NCBI GenBank assembly: GCA_022777205.1 | Contig: JALFGP010000108.1 | Span: forward strand, 1-48,206 | Reading direction: 5' to 3' | Length of the DNA stretch: 48,206 bases | Source of the DNA: Rikenellaceae bacterium | GTDB taxonomy: Bacteria; Bacteroidota; Bacteroidia; Bacteroidales; UBA932 | Part shown: in pieces, positions 26,466 to 35,727 of the stretch | Numbering within the stretch: the first letter of the stretch is position 1 | Layout: every line of letters begins with the position of its first letter | Program-made: the position numbers and the translations under genes | Notes under the pieces: model-generated | What the model was told of the DNA's origin: nothing | What the model saw: only the letters and a program-made list of their open reading frames with translations | Database searches by the model: none

Positions 26466-27752
26466 ATGGAAAACAAAGAAATTCCGGTCCTGCTGCTGAC
26501 CGGTTATCTCGGAAGCGGCAAGACCACCCTGCTGAACAGGATTCTAAACAATCGCAAAGGCATACGTTTCGCAGTGATAGTAAATGACATAGGTGAGGTA
26601 AACATAGACGCGGACCTCATCCAGAAAGGCGGAGTTGTGGGCAAGAAGGACGAGAGTCTTGTGGCTCTTCAGAACGGTTGCATCTGCTGCACTCTCAAGA
26701 CAGACCTGATAGAACAGCTATTCGAACTCACGAGGACCGGAAAATTCGACTATGTGGTAATTGAGGCGAGCGGAATCTGCGAACCGGAACCTATAGCCAG
26801 GACCATCTGTTCCATTCCTTCCCTCGGAGGGCTCTACACCAAATACGGAACCTGCCGTCTGGACTGCATAGCCACGGTGGTGGACGCGATGAGGATGCAG
26901 AGCGAATTCGACTGCGGAGACACTCTGGTCATGAAGAATATAGATGAAGAGGACATTGAGAATCTCATAATCCAGCAAATCGAATTCTGCAATATTGTGC
27001 TGCTGAACAAAGCATCTGAAGTATCACCTAAGGAATTAACCCGCATCAAGCAGATAATCAGGGAATTGCAGCCAAAGGCCGAAATCATTGAATGCAATTA
27101 TGCAGATGTGGAACTGGACAAACTCCTGAATACCGGCCTGTTTGACTATGACTCCACCACCCTCTCAGCCGGATGGATGAAGGGTATTGAGAGTCCGTAC
27201 GATGAGCATCCCGATGAAGAGGAGGATGAGGACGCACACCACCACGGGCACGAACACGAGGAGCACGAGCACGGGCATCACGAACACGGGCACCACGAGC
27301 ACGAGGAACACGAGCACGAGGAACACGAAGAAGGGCACCATCATCATCACCACCACGACCACGAAGGCGGAGAAGTGGAAGAATATGGCATTGGCACCTT
27401 CGTATATTGCCGCCGCCAGCCCTTCGACATGAACCGCTTCGACAGTTTCGTAGCCAAGAAATGGCCACACAACATCATAAGGGCCAAGGGATTGTGCTAT
27501 TTCACCGACGACACCGACATGTCTTGGCTGTTCGAGCAGGCAGGACGGCAGTTCCAGCTCAAGGCAGCAGGGAAATGGTATGCAACCGCTCCGGAAGAAG
27601 ACCTTGAGGAAATTGCCCGCCAGGACCCTGATTTCAGGAAGGACTGGGACCCGGTCTATGGAGACAGGATGCAGAAGCTGGTGTTCATAGGACAGAAACT
27701 TGACAAGGAACAGCTCACCAAAGACCTGGATTTCTGTCTCGCGGAAGAATAG
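26466..27752 (+). CDS. CobW/COG0523-family GTPase, putative metal chaperone with His-rich arm
   Basis: The protein has 428 residues. The GTPase domain has Walker A GYLGSGKTT (13-21), the metal-binding CICC motif at 72-75 (NGCICCTLK), the E-rich switch segment VVIEASGICEP and the guanine motif LLNKASE. Between it and the CobW C-terminal domain (from about 307, YGIGTFVYCRRQPFD) lies an acidic/His arm (about 246-305) with about 25 histidines, likely a Zn2+ or Ni2+ store. COG0523 proteins deliver metal, often zinc, to client enzymes. The start is ATG 26466; the open frame further upstream runs through menA in another frame and is not real. No Zur-type operator is recognisable. Confidence 0.92.
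   Translation: MENKEIPVLLLTGYLGSGKTTLLNRILNNRKGIRFAVIVNDIGEVNIDADLIQKGGVVGKKDESLVALQNGCICCTLKTDLIEQLFELTRTGKFDYVVIEASGICEPEPIARTICSIPSLGGLYTKYGTCRLDCIATVVDAMRMQSEFDCGDTLVMKNIDEEDIENLIIQQIEFCNIVLLNKASEVSPKELTRIKQIIRELQPKAEIIECNYADVELDKLLNTGLFDYDSTTLSAGWMKGIESPYDEHPDEEEDEDAHHHGHEHEEHEHGHHEHGHHEHEEHEHEEHEEGHHHHHHHDHEGGEVEEYGIGTFVYCRRQPFDMNRFDSFVAKKWPHNIIRAKGLCYFTDDTDMSWLFEQAGRQFQLKAAGKWYATAPEEDLEEIARQDPDFRKDWDPVYGDRMQKLVFIGQKLDKEQLTKDLDFCLAEE
27221..27375 (+). repeat. Low-complexity His/Glu-coding repeat
   Basis: Imperfect direct repeats of CACGAG/CACGGG units code for the His-Glu-Gly arm of the CobW-like protein, including a run of seven His codons. The region produces spurious open frames on both strands. 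Confidence 0.85.
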
Positions 27753-27779
27753 CCCCTTGCAGAAGCTCCATAAGGGGAA

Positions 27780-28397
27780 CTATCTTGGAAATACTTCATA
27801 CAGCAGCCCGGATTCAGCCATTGAGTCCGGGTTTGTGCCTTTTTCCCCCTCCGGGACATCACAGCCCAACTGAGAGAAAAGATCGACCCAGAATTGAGGC
27901 ATATTTCCCGCAGCATCCCGGAAGGACATAGCCTCAGCAGGAAAAATATGCTCTCCTTCCCCATCCAGATAGGAATCATAGACCAGTTCCGAGCAATAGC
28001 AACGCCCATTGTCGGGAAGGTAATACCAGTCGTAAGGCTCCCCCATCCTCGCTTTTGCCCGGGCTATGGCATCATCCGCAGCAAATCCCGTTTTAAGACG
28101 CATAAACTTGAGAAAAGCGCCTTCCTGTTCCTCCACAAATCCGTCTAAGGGCAGACACCGAACACCATTGCGCGGTTCCGCTTCAATGACAAAAAGACTG
28201 TCTCCCCGCACCTCGATTATTCCGACATGCACCCACCTTATGCCTTCAGAATCGGCAGTGGATTCAGCAATGGCAGAAGAGAATGCCGAACCGTTTTCTC
28301 CAACAAAGACCAAGTCCCCATTCTTCAACCCCTTTCCAGAGGCACAGGAGACCATAAGATATACTATTGCAGCAAGAATCAAGATTCTGTATTTCAT
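27780..28397 (-). CDS. YiiX/YebB-like cysteine hydrolase lipoprotein (permuted NlpC/P60 fold)
   Basis: The protein has 205 residues. A lipoprotein signal ends in MVSC with Cys18 as the lipidation site. The order of active-site residues, His57 (WVHVGII), Glu73 (VIEAEP) and then Cys135 (CYCSELVY), is that of circularly permuted NlpC/P60 (YaeF/YiiX) hydrolases. AKARMGEPYDWYYLPDNGRCYCSELV is the typical block around the nucleophile. Members may cleave amide or ester bonds in the envelope; the substrate is unknown. The gene is single, converges with the CobW-like gene and diverges from gdhA. Confidence 0.82.
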   Translation of the reverse strand: MKYRILILAAIVYLMVSCASGKGLKNGDLVFVGENGSAFSSAIAESTADSEGIRWVHVGIIEVRGDSLFVIEAEPRNGVRCLPLDGFVEEQEGAFLKFMRLKTGFAADDAIARAKARMGEPYDWYYLPDNGRCYCSELVYDSYLDGEGEHIFPAEAMSFRDAAGNMPQFWVDLFSQLGCDVPEGEKGTNPDSMAESGLLYEVFPR

Positions 28398-28438
28398 TTT
28401 CCTTCAAATTGTGTCGCAATTATAAAAAATATTTTTCA

Positions 28439-28446
28439 TAAATTTG
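28439..28446 (+). promoter_or_regulatory. Putative -7 element for gdhA
   Basis: TAAATTTG fits TAnnTTTG and lies 78 bases before the gdhA start. No TTTG stands at 19-21 bases upstream; the nearest TTG is at 28409-28411. The AT-rich leader downstream shows no clear hairpin. Confidence 0.5.
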
Positions 28447-28524
28447 CAAGGATGTGTCTTTCGGAAAACACCTGTTTCCAGGGCATACTGATAAAAAACA
28501 TACTATTATTAAGTGGTTAGTACT

Positions 28525-29880
28525 ATGGAAAAATTTGCAAAAGATTATGCCGACAAATTCATGGCAGGCCTCATTGCCAGAAATCCGGGCGAACCTGAGT
28601 TTCATCAGGCTGTAAGAGAAGTGGTTGACTCAGTTGCGGAATACATCTGCGACTACCCTCACCTGATGGATGAGAAGATTCTCGAGAGGATGACTGAGCC
28701 TGAAAGAGTGATTATGTTCAGAGTTCCCTGGATGGACGACAGGGGCGAAATCCATATCAACAGAGGTTACAGGGTTCAGATGAACAGCGCCATCGGCCCT
28801 TACAAGGGCGGAATCCGTTTCCACTCAAGCGTGAACCTCAGCATTATGAAGTTCCTTGCATTCGAACAGACCTACAAGAATGCCCTCACCACCCTGCCTA
28901 TGGGCGGAGCAAAAGGAGGTTCAGACTTCAGCCCGAGAGGCAAGTCCGATGCCGAGGTAATGCGTTTCTGCCAGAGCTTTATGACTGAGCTTCAGAGACA
29001 TATAGGACCGGATACGGACGTTCCTGCCGGAGACATAGGAGTGGGTGGACGTGAGGTAGGATATCTCTTCGGACAGTACAAGAGATTGCGCGACGAGTTC
29101 ACAGGCACTCTCACAGGCAAGGGTCAGACTTGGGGAGGAAGCCTCCTCAGACCTCAGGCCACCGGTTACGGACTCTGTTATTTCGCACAGGAAATGCTCG
29201 CCACAAAAGGTGAAAGCTTCGAGGGCAAGACCGTACTCGTTTCCGGCTCCGGAAATGTTGCACAGTATGCTGCCGAAAAGGCTATGCGCCTTGGTGCAAA
29301 AGTCGTAACACTCTCTGACTCAGATGGATTCATCTATGACAAAGACGGTCTTGACGAAGAGAAACTCAAATATGTATTCCAGCTCAAGAATGTGAAGAGG
29401 GGCAGAATCAGGGAGTATGCCGAGAAATATCCTTCAGCCGTTTACTTCCCTGGAGAAAGACCTTGGAAAATCGCCTGCGACATAGCCCTCCCTTGTGCAA
29501 CCCAGAATGAAATCCAAGTTGCTGATGCAGAGAACCTTATCAAGGGAGGATGCTTCTGTGTGGCAGAAGGTGCGAATATGCCTTCAACTCCTGAAGCAAT
29601 TGCCGTGTTCAAGAAAAACCGCATCCTCTACTCTCCGGGCAAAGCTTCCAACGCCGGCGGTGTGGCCACTTCCGGTCTGGAAATGACCCAGAACTCAATC
29701 CGTTACAAATGGACGGCAGAAAAAGTGGATGCTGAACTCCACAGGATTATGTCCGACATCCACCGCGCCTGCACCGAATACGGCAAATGCGAGGACGGCT
29801 ACATCGACTATGTAAAAGGCGCAAATCTGGCCGGATTCATCAAAGTGGCTAACGCAATGGTGGATCAGGGATTGGTATAA
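28525..29880 (+). CDS. gdhA: NADP-dependent glutamate dehydrogenase
   Basis: The enzyme (451 residues, hexameric type) interconverts 2-oxoglutarate plus ammonia and glutamate. The substrate loop is PYKGGIRFH, the catalytic Lys130 lies in LPMGGAKGGSDF and Asp172 in PAGDIGVGGREVG. The dinucleotide fold begins with VSGSGNVAQYA (240-250). The overall match to the E. coli/Bacteroides short GDH is end to end. Start at ATG 28525 (MEKFAKDY); the GTG at 28513 adds four residues and is less likely. The receiver/PEP-binding fusion gene follows after 10 bases and is presumably cotranscribed. Confidence 0.97.
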   Translation: MEKFAKDYADKFMAGLIARNPGEPEFHQAVREVVDSVAEYICDYPHLMDEKILERMTEPERVIMFRVPWMDDRGEIHINRGYRVQMNSAIGPYKGGIRFHSSVNLSIMKFLAFEQTYKNALTTLPMGGAKGGSDFSPRGKSDAEVMRFCQSFMTELQRHIGPDTDVPAGDIGVGGREVGYLFGQYKRLRDEFTGTLTGKGQTWGGSLLRPQATGYGLCYFAQEMLATKGESFEGKTVLVSGSGNVAQYAAEKAMRLGAKVVTLSDSDGFIYDKDGLDEEKLKYVFQLKNVKRGRIREYAEKYPSAVYFPGERPWKIACDIALPCATQNEIQVADAENLIKGGCFCVAEGANMPSTPEAIAVFKKNRILYSPGKASNAGGVATSGLEMTQNSIRYKWTAEKVDAELHRIMSDIHRACTEYGKCEDGYIDYVKGANLAGFIKVANAMVDQGLV

Positions 29881-29890
29881 TTGAATATTT

Positions 29891-32800
29891 ATGACAACAG
29901 ACAGGACTGGCTCAGAGGGGCTGATGTCGAGGCGAATCAGGAAAATTCTCCTGGTCTGCAACAGTTACGACAGTTTTTCGCTGGAGGAGGACGGACACAT
30001 CGAGTTCAAAATCACCAAAGAATACTCCGAACTCAACCTCAGCAACCCGCCTTCTATAGAAAGGGCCGAGACCCCTATGGAGGCTCTGGTAAAGCTCTCT
30101 GCCGGTGAAAATTACGACCTCATCATCACGATGTACAACCTGGGCAAGGTGGATGTTTTCGACTTTGCCGCCCAGACCAAGGCCATTTCACCGTCCACGC
30201 CAATTGTCCTGCTCTGTTCGTTTTCAAAGGAAATCTACCGCAGAATCGGTCAGAGGGAGGCTTCACTCATAGATTATGTCTTCTGCTGGGACAACAACAC
30301 GGATGTCATAATCGCCATCATCAAACTCCTGGAAGACAGTCTGAATGCCGACCACGACATACTTGAGATGGGCGCCAGGGCCATCCTTCTGATTGAAGAT
30401 TCTGTGCGCTATTATTCCACCTACCTGCCCATACTCTACAAACTGGTACTCCAGCAGAACAACGAAGCCATCCGGGACACTCTCAACGAGGAGCAGCAGA
30501 TTCAACGCAAGCGCTCTAGGCCCAAAATCCTGCTTGCCACCTGCTATGACGATGCTCTCGCGCTCTACCGGCGCTATTCGGACCATCTGCTGGGCGTAAT
30601 TTCCGATATAGGCTTTGTCATACACCGCGGAGACAGGCCGGACAAGGAAAAAATCGATGCAGGTCTGAAACTCTGCCAGCTTGTCCATTCCGAAGACCCC
30701 ACCCTGCCGTTCCTGATGCAGTCCTCACAAGAAAGTATGAGGGAAAGGGCGGAAGCACTCGGAGCCGGATTCATACTCAAGACATCCAAAACCCTCACCC
30801 ACGAACTGAGCGATTACATAGGTGAACGCTTCGGCTTCGGGGATTTTGTGGTTCCGAATCCGGAAACAGGCGGTTGCATTGCACGAGGACGCGACCTTCA
30901 CGATTTCGAGGAGATTATGAAAACCATCCCGGACAAGTCTCTCATAGACCTGTGCGAAAGGAATTATATCTCCAGATGGCTCTATGCCAGAGGCTTCTTT
31001 GCGCTGGCAGACCATTTCCGGAAACTTTCCATCGATGAATTCAGCGATGTTGAAAGCATAAGGAAGACCAATATAGGAATGATTCACGATTTCCGTGTGA
31101 ATCAGGGCATTGGAGTCATAGCACGTTTCGACAACGAAAGCTATAACGACACCATCCGTTTCGCCCGTCTGGGAGACGGTTCCCTCGGGGGCAAAGCCAG
31201 GGGTCTGGCCTTTCTGAACCACGTACTGCACAAATACGACCTGTACAACAAATGGGAGGACGTGCGGATTACCGTGCCCCGGACCATAGTCATCACGACC
31301 GACTGGTTCGACCGTTTCATAGTGGAAAACGGACTGCAATATGTCATAAGTTCAGACATAAGCGATTCGGAAATCCTCTCTGAATTTGTGGCCTCCACCC
31401 TGCCCGCTGAACTGACCGAATCCCTGAGAGTCTTCATCCGGACTGTACGCAACCCTTTGGCAATCAGATCTTCTTCCAAACTTGAAGACTCTTATTACCA
31501 GCCTTTTGCGGGTGTCTATTCCACCTATATGATACCCCGCACCGAGAATGAGGATCAGCAGTTGCGCCTCCTCTCGAAAGCAATAAAATCCGTTTACGCA
31601 TCCATATACTTCTCAGCCTCAAGGGGTTATATCACTTCCACCGCCAATGTGATTTCCGAAGAGAAGATGGCCGTGGTGATTCAGGAAATCTGCGGAAAAG
31701 AGGAATGCGGATATTGGTTTCCTACGGCTTCCGGAGTGGCAAGGTCGGTGAATTTCTACCCTGTGGGGAATGAAAAGCCTGAAGACGGAATCGTGAAATT
31801 GGCTTATGGTCTTGGCAAGGCCGTGGTGGACGGGGATACCGTGCTCCGTTTTTCCCCTAAATACCCGAGAAACATACTCCAGACATCAACCCCAGAACTT
31901 ACCATCAGTGAAACCCAGACTGCGATGCTGGCTCTGAACCTCAAACCGGAGACCTTCAAGACCAGCGTGGATGATGCAGTCAACATCGAGCGAATTCCGA
32001 TTGGGGAATGCGGCAGATTTGCATCCCTCAAACAAGTCGTATCCACCTGGGATGCCGAGAATATGAGGATGGTGGATTCCGCAGCCCCGGCCGGACCGAA
32101 GTACGTAACCTTTGCCAGAATCCTGAAATACAGGAGTTTCCCTCTTGCTGACATAATCGACACCCTGCTCGGCATTATGAAGAACGAGGTAAACTGCGAC
32201 ATAGAGATTGAATTTGCTGCAGAACCTGCGGGAGATCCTGCCACCTTCAACATTCTGCAGATCAGGCCTATATCCATTGACGGGATGTACAGCGAAGTGG
32301 ACTGGTCCAAGGTGGATGAAAACGGTTCCTTCCTCAAGTCCGGTTGCGCCATCGGGCCGGGCTATATCCCCGGTATAAGGGATATTATCTATCTGCGCAA
32401 AGAGAATTTCGACAAGATGCGCACAAGGGAAATGGCTGCGGAGCTTACCGCACTGAATGCCGCTATGCGCAAGGAAAACAGGAATTACATACTCATAGGC
32501 TACGGCCGCTGGGGTTCAAGTGTGGACAGTCTGGGAGTGCCGGTGAAATGGAGTGACATTTCAGAAGCAAAGGTCATAGTGGAATGCTGCCTGGAGAATT
32601 TCAGGGTGGATCCGAGCCAAGGCACTCATTTCTTCCAGAATATGACTTCCGCAAATGCCGGCTATATAAACGTAAACCAGTATGCCCGTCCGGGAGAAAG
32701 ATGTGAGACAGAACTGTTTGACCAGCTCCCGGCAGTTTACGAGAGCGAATTACTGCGCCACGTCAGGCTTGCTGAAGACATATTCATTGTGGTGGACGGC

Positions 32801-32911
32801 AAATCCAACAGGGCTGTCCTGAACAACCGTCAAATCGAACCTCAATTCAGGAAAGATGCTCCAGTTGCAGCTCAGAATCACAGAAATTCAGTATTGAATC
32901 ACGGTGAGTGA
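29891..32911 (+). CDS. Twin receiver-like domains fused to a PEP/pyruvate-binding ATP-grasp domain
   Basis: The protein has 1006 residues. Residues 18-150 look like a degenerate receiver: KILLVCNSYD, but no acceptor Asp in DLIITMYNLG and no Lys at its end. Residues about 163-310 look like an intact receiver: acidic pair E169/D170 (ILLIEDS), acceptor D239 (LLGVISDIG), S278/S279 and K297 (GFILKTS). From about 425 to 830 is a pyruvate phosphate dikinase N-terminal ATP-grasp domain, beginning at LGGKARGLAFLN and ending FNILQIRPIS. The phosphohistidine swivel domain and PEP-binding TIM barrel of true PEP synthase are absent, so the common name PEP synthase is not supported. Residues 830-1006 are unrecognised. 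ATG 29891 or 29924 are possible starts. It follows gdhA by 10 bases and overlaps the convergent ABC gene by 65. Confidence 0.85.
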   Translation: MTTDRTGSEGLMSRRIRKILLVCNSYDSFSLEEDGHIEFKITKEYSELNLSNPPSIERAETPMEALVKLSAGENYDLIITMYNLGKVDVFDFAAQTKAISPSTPIVLLCSFSKEIYRRIGQREASLIDYVFCWDNNTDVIIAIIKLLEDSLNADHDILEMGARAILLIEDSVRYYSTYLPILYKLVLQQNNEAIRDTLNEEQQIQRKRSRPKILLATCYDDALALYRRYSDHLLGVISDIGFVIHRGDRPDKEKIDAGLKLCQLVHSEDPTLPFLMQSSQESMRERAEALGAGFILKTSKTLTHELSDYIGERFGFGDFVVPNPETGGCIARGRDLHDFEEIMKTIPDKSLIDLCERNYISRWLYARGFFALADHFRKLSIDEFSDVESIRKTNIGMIHDFRVNQGIGVIARFDNESYNDTIRFARLGDGSLGGKARGLAFLNHVLHKYDLYNKWEDVRITVPRTIVITTDWFDRFIVENGLQYVISSDISDSEILSEFVASTLPAELTESLRVFIRTVRNPLAIRSSSKLEDSYYQPFAGVYSTYMIPRTENEDQQLRLLSKAIKSVYASIYFSASRGYITSTANVISEEKMAVVIQEICGKEECGYWFPTASGVARSVNFYPVGNEKPEDGIVKLAYGLGKAVVDGDTVLRFSPKYPRNILQTSTPELTISETQTAMLALNLKPETFKTSVDDAVNIERIPIGECGRFASLKQVVSTWDAENMRMVDSAAPAGPKYVTFARILKYRSFPLADIIDTLLGIMKNEVNCDIEIEFAAEPAGDPATFNILQIRPISIDGMYSEVDWSKVDENGSFLKSGCAIGPGYIPGIRDIIYLRKENFDKMRTREMAAELTALNAAMRKENRNYILIGYGRWGSSVDSLGVPVKWSDISEAKVIVECCLENFRVDPSQGTHFFQNMTSANAGYINVNQYARPGERCETELFDQLPAVYESELLRHVRLAEDIFIVVDGKSNRAVLNNRQIEPQFRKDAPVAAQNHRNSVLNHGE

Positions 32912-34499
32912 TGAAAATCATCGTCTTGTCTGCACAGATTCCGTCCTTTGCAGTAAGTCGGGAAAGCATAAGATTCTCCGTTTGCGGGTCGAGGGCGGAG
33001 GTGAATTCATCCAGAAGCAAGATGCTGCCGGGACGCAGAAGGCCCCTTGCTACGGCTATGCGCTGAGCCTGACCCTCCGACAGTCCCCCGCCGGCTTCTG
33101 AACAGATTGTATCAAGTCCGCCGGGCAGGTCAAAAACGAAATCGGCAGCAGCCACATACAGAGCCTCCCTCATCCTGGATTCGTCCGCATTTGCATCTCC
33201 CATCAGCAGATTGTCCCTCACAGTACCGCTGAACAGGGTATTTCCCTGGGGCACGTATGCAAAATTGCAGCGTGTATGGGGCGATACAGGGACGGTGACC
33301 GATTCCGAATACAATTCCATTTTCCCGGAAACCGGCTCGGCTAAGGACATCATCAGTTTCAGCAGAGTTGTCTTGCCAATTCCGGTACGTCCTGTTATGG
33401 CCACCCTGCTGCCGGGCTTGAAGTCGAATGAGAGATTGTCGATTATGGTCTCATCCCCGTCCGGATAGCGGAAAACAAGATTCTGAATCTTCAGTCCCGC
33501 AGGAGAATTCAGCAGCACAGGAGAAACTGCATCTTCCTTGGGAAGTTCCTCCAGTTCCATAAGCCTGTCAATGGATGCAGTGCAGTGAAGCAGGGACGGA
33601 AGGTTGTCACTTGCCTGAAGCAGAGGACGTTGCAACTGTCCCACCAATTGCAGCAGAGCCGTCATCACACCGTAGGTGACAGCACCTGTAGATAAGCCTC
33701 TCACCGCCCACAGAAAAGCAATCAGATAGCCCAGATTGAAGGCTATGGACATCAGCACCCTTGCCAGAATGCTGAAACGGATACGCTTGAGATTGCGGTC
33801 ATAATTCTCCCCCTGCAAATGCGCCAAAGTGTCCAAACTTTCCCCGGTGTATTCCAGAGTACGCAGAAGAGTCAGATGCTGGAGCGACTCCTGGATATGC
33901 GACTGCACCTTCGAATCGTTGCTCTTGATATGCAGAGTCAAGTTCCTGACCTTGCGCATAATATACTTGCCTGCAGGAGCTGCGAAGGGAAGCACGACCA
34001 GAAGCACAATTGCCAGACTTACATTAACATACAGCACACAGACAAATGCAGCCGAAAACTGGACCGTTGCCCAGAAGAGATTCGGTACAGCCGAACAGAA
34101 TGCATTCGTTACAGAGATCACATCCGTTTCCATACGGTTTATCATATCCCCGGAATGGAATTTCTTGCCCGGGTCCCCGCAGACTTTGAGCATATTGTCG
34201 AACAGCCTGAGCCTGAGGTCGTTGGTCATTTTTACAGACATCTTGGACTGCATAAAGGACCTCAGGGACATCAGCAGCGGACGCCCGAGGCAGACAACTG
34301 CGAATGCCACTGCCAGCCAAATCAGCCTGCGAGCTTGATTATCTCCGTTGAAATGACCTACAGCTGTGTCCACCAAAAGCTTGCTCAGCCAGACGTACAA
34401 AAGTGAAATGGCCACTCCAATCATCTCAAACAGGAGAACCGAAGCATAGGTCCACCTGAATCGGGAGATTTCCCGGAAAAACCATTTCAAATATCTCAT
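32847..34499 (-). CDS. ABC exporter, fused membrane and ATPase domains
   Basis: This is a 550-residue half-transporter of the MsbA/LmrA type. Six membrane helices (about 17-300) are followed by a nucleotide-binding domain with Walker A GRTGIGKTT (K376), Q-loop AYVPQGNTLFSGTVRDNLL, signature LSEGQAQR (one change from LSGGQ), Walker B SILLLDEFTSALD and H-loop ITHRD. The linker between the domains is short. The substrate cannot be inferred; lipids or polysaccharide intermediates fit the operon. Its start overlaps the aminotransferase stop by 4 bases. The 3' end overlaps the convergent receiver/PEP gene by 65 bases. Confidence 0.9.
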   Translation of the reverse strand: MRYLKWFFREISRFRWTYASVLLFEMIGVAISLLYVWLSKLLVDTAVGHFNGDNQARRLIWLAVAFAVVCLGRPLLMSLRSFMQSKMSVKMTNDLRLRLFDNMLKVCGDPGKKFHSGDMINRMETDVISVTNAFCSAVPNLFWATVQFSAAFVCVLYVNVSLAIVLLVVLPFAAPAGKYIMRKVRNLTLHIKSNDSKVQSHIQESLQHLTLLRTLEYTGESLDTLAHLQGENYDRNLKRIRFSILARVLMSIAFNLGYLIAFLWAVRGLSTGAVTYGVMTALLQLVGQLQRPLLQASDNLPSLLHCTASIDRLMELEELPKEDAVSPVLLNSPAGLKIQNLVFRYPDGDETIIDNLSFDFKPGSRVAITGRTGIGKTTLLKLMMSLAEPVSGKMELYSESVTVPVSPHTRCNFAYVPQGNTLFSGTVRDNLLMGDANADESRMREALYVAAADFVFDLPGGLDTICSEAGGGLSEGQAQRIAVARGLLRPGSILLLDEFTSALDPQTENLMLSRLTAKDGICADKTMIFITHRDSILNFCDSELQLEHLS

Positions 34500-35695
34500 C
34501 TTGTGCGCCCAGGATATACTTTTAGTGCTTCTTCAAGCACTTTCAACGCTTTTTTCAGTTCCTCTTTGCAGAGGGTGTAGGAAATGCGGACTTCATCCCT
34601 GCCCCTGTTGCCGTCTGTATAGAAACCAGAGGCCGGAGCCAACATAACTGTCTGTCCTTCATAGCTGAATTCATCCAGAAGCCAGGCACAGAAGCGGTCC
34701 GAATCGTCAATCGGGAGTCTTGCCACGGTGTAGAAAGCCCCCATTGGGATAGGAGAATAGACTCCAGGAATCTTGTTGAGCATATCCACAAGGCAGTTGC
34801 GCCGCTCGATATACTCCTCATATGTACGCATCGAATAATCTCTTGACGCATCCAGCGATGCCTCCGCAACGATTTGACCTATGAGCGGAGGGGACAGGCG
34901 GGCCTGACAGAATTTCATCACTGAATCGTGCACCTGTCTGTTCTTTGTAAGCAAGGCACCGATACGTATTCCGCATTCACTGTATCTCTTTGATACAGAA
35001 TCAATCAGAACCACGTGATCCTCAATGCCCTCAAGATGGAAGGCGGAAATGTACGGGGAGCCGGTGTAGATGAATTCCCTGTAAACTTCATCCGAGAAGA
35101 GGAAGAGATCGTGTTTGAGGACCAAATCGCGAATCTGGTTCATCTCCTTGCGAGTGTAGAGATAACCGCTGGGATTGTTCGGATTGCATATGAGTATTCC
35201 CTTGGTCTTCGGGGTGACGAGTCTTTCGATATCGTCAATGTGCGGAAGAGAAAATCCCTCCTCGATGGTGGACACAACGGGTTTTATCACAGCTCCGGCA
35301 GAAACGGCAAAAGCCATATAATTGGCATAGGCAGGCTCCGGGACAATGATTTCATCTCCAGGATTCAGACAGGCGAGAAAAGCGAAAAGCACAGCTTCGC
35401 TGCCTCCGGTGGTGATGATGATGTCATCTGCACTCACTTTAATCTGATACTGGTCATAATAGGCAACGAGTTTTTCCCTAAAAGAGCGGAAACCATCACT
35501 CGGACTGTACTCCAAGACCTTTCTGTCAATATTGCGCAGTGCATCAAGACCCTCCTGAGGGGTCTCTATGTCTGGTTGTCCTATATTGAGCCTGTATATT
35601 TTGATACCCTTGTGCATTGCCTTCTCTGCAAGCGGGAAGAGTTTTCTGATTGGTGACGAAGGCATATCGCAGGCCCTCTGTGAAATATTCGGCAT
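34496..35695 (-). CDS. Class I pyridoxal-phosphate aminotransferase
   Basis: The protein has 399 residues, fold type I, aspartate/aromatic aminotransferase branch. K236 in DSVSKRYSECGIRIG binds the cofactor. Other conserved points are TTGGSEAVLFA (cofactor phosphate), CNPNNPSGY (the family NPxNPTG), FSDEVYREF and the C-terminal Arg in RISYTLC. It transfers amino groups between amino acids and 2-oxo acids; specificity is open. It lies 32 bases after the PHP phosphatase and overlaps the ABC exporter by 4 bases, a position that does not explain its role in export. Confidence 0.93.
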   Translation of the reverse strand: MPNISQRACDMPSSPIRKLFPLAEKAMHKGIKIYRLNIGQPDIETPQEGLDALRNIDRKVLEYSPSDGFRSFREKLVAYYDQYQIKVSADDIIITTGGSEAVLFAFLACLNPGDEIIVPEPAYANYMAFAVSAGAVIKPVVSTIEEGFSLPHIDDIERLVTPKTKGILICNPNNPSGYLYTRKEMNQIRDLVLKHDLFLFSDEVYREFIYTGSPYISAFHLEGIEDHVVLIDSVSKRYSECGIRIGALLTKNRQVHDSVMKFCQARLSPPLIGQIVAEASLDASRDYSMRTYEEYIERRNCLVDMLNKIPGVYSPIPMGAFYTVARLPIDDSDRFCAWLLDEFSYEGQTVMLAPASGFYTDGNRGRDEVRISYTLCKEELKKALKVLEEALKVYPGRTR

Positions 35696-35727
35696 TGTAT
35701 TTCAATTAAAACAATAAATTTAACTTT

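Noticed and set aside
27165..27470. Minus-strand frame with Val/Met/Phe-rich sequence that looks like a membrane protein
   Set aside because: It is the complement of the His/Glu low-complexity arm of the CobW-like gene; the hydrophobic runs come from GTG/ATG complements of CAC/CAT codons.
27753..27777. Hairpin CCCCTT/AAGGGG between the CobW-like gene and the YiiX-like gene as a terminator
   Set aside because: Only 6 bp with a 13-base loop and no T-run on either strand.
29891..32911. Label as phosphoenolpyruvate synthase
   Set aside because: Only the ATP-grasp domain is present; the phosphohistidine swivel motif and the PEP-binding barrel are missing.
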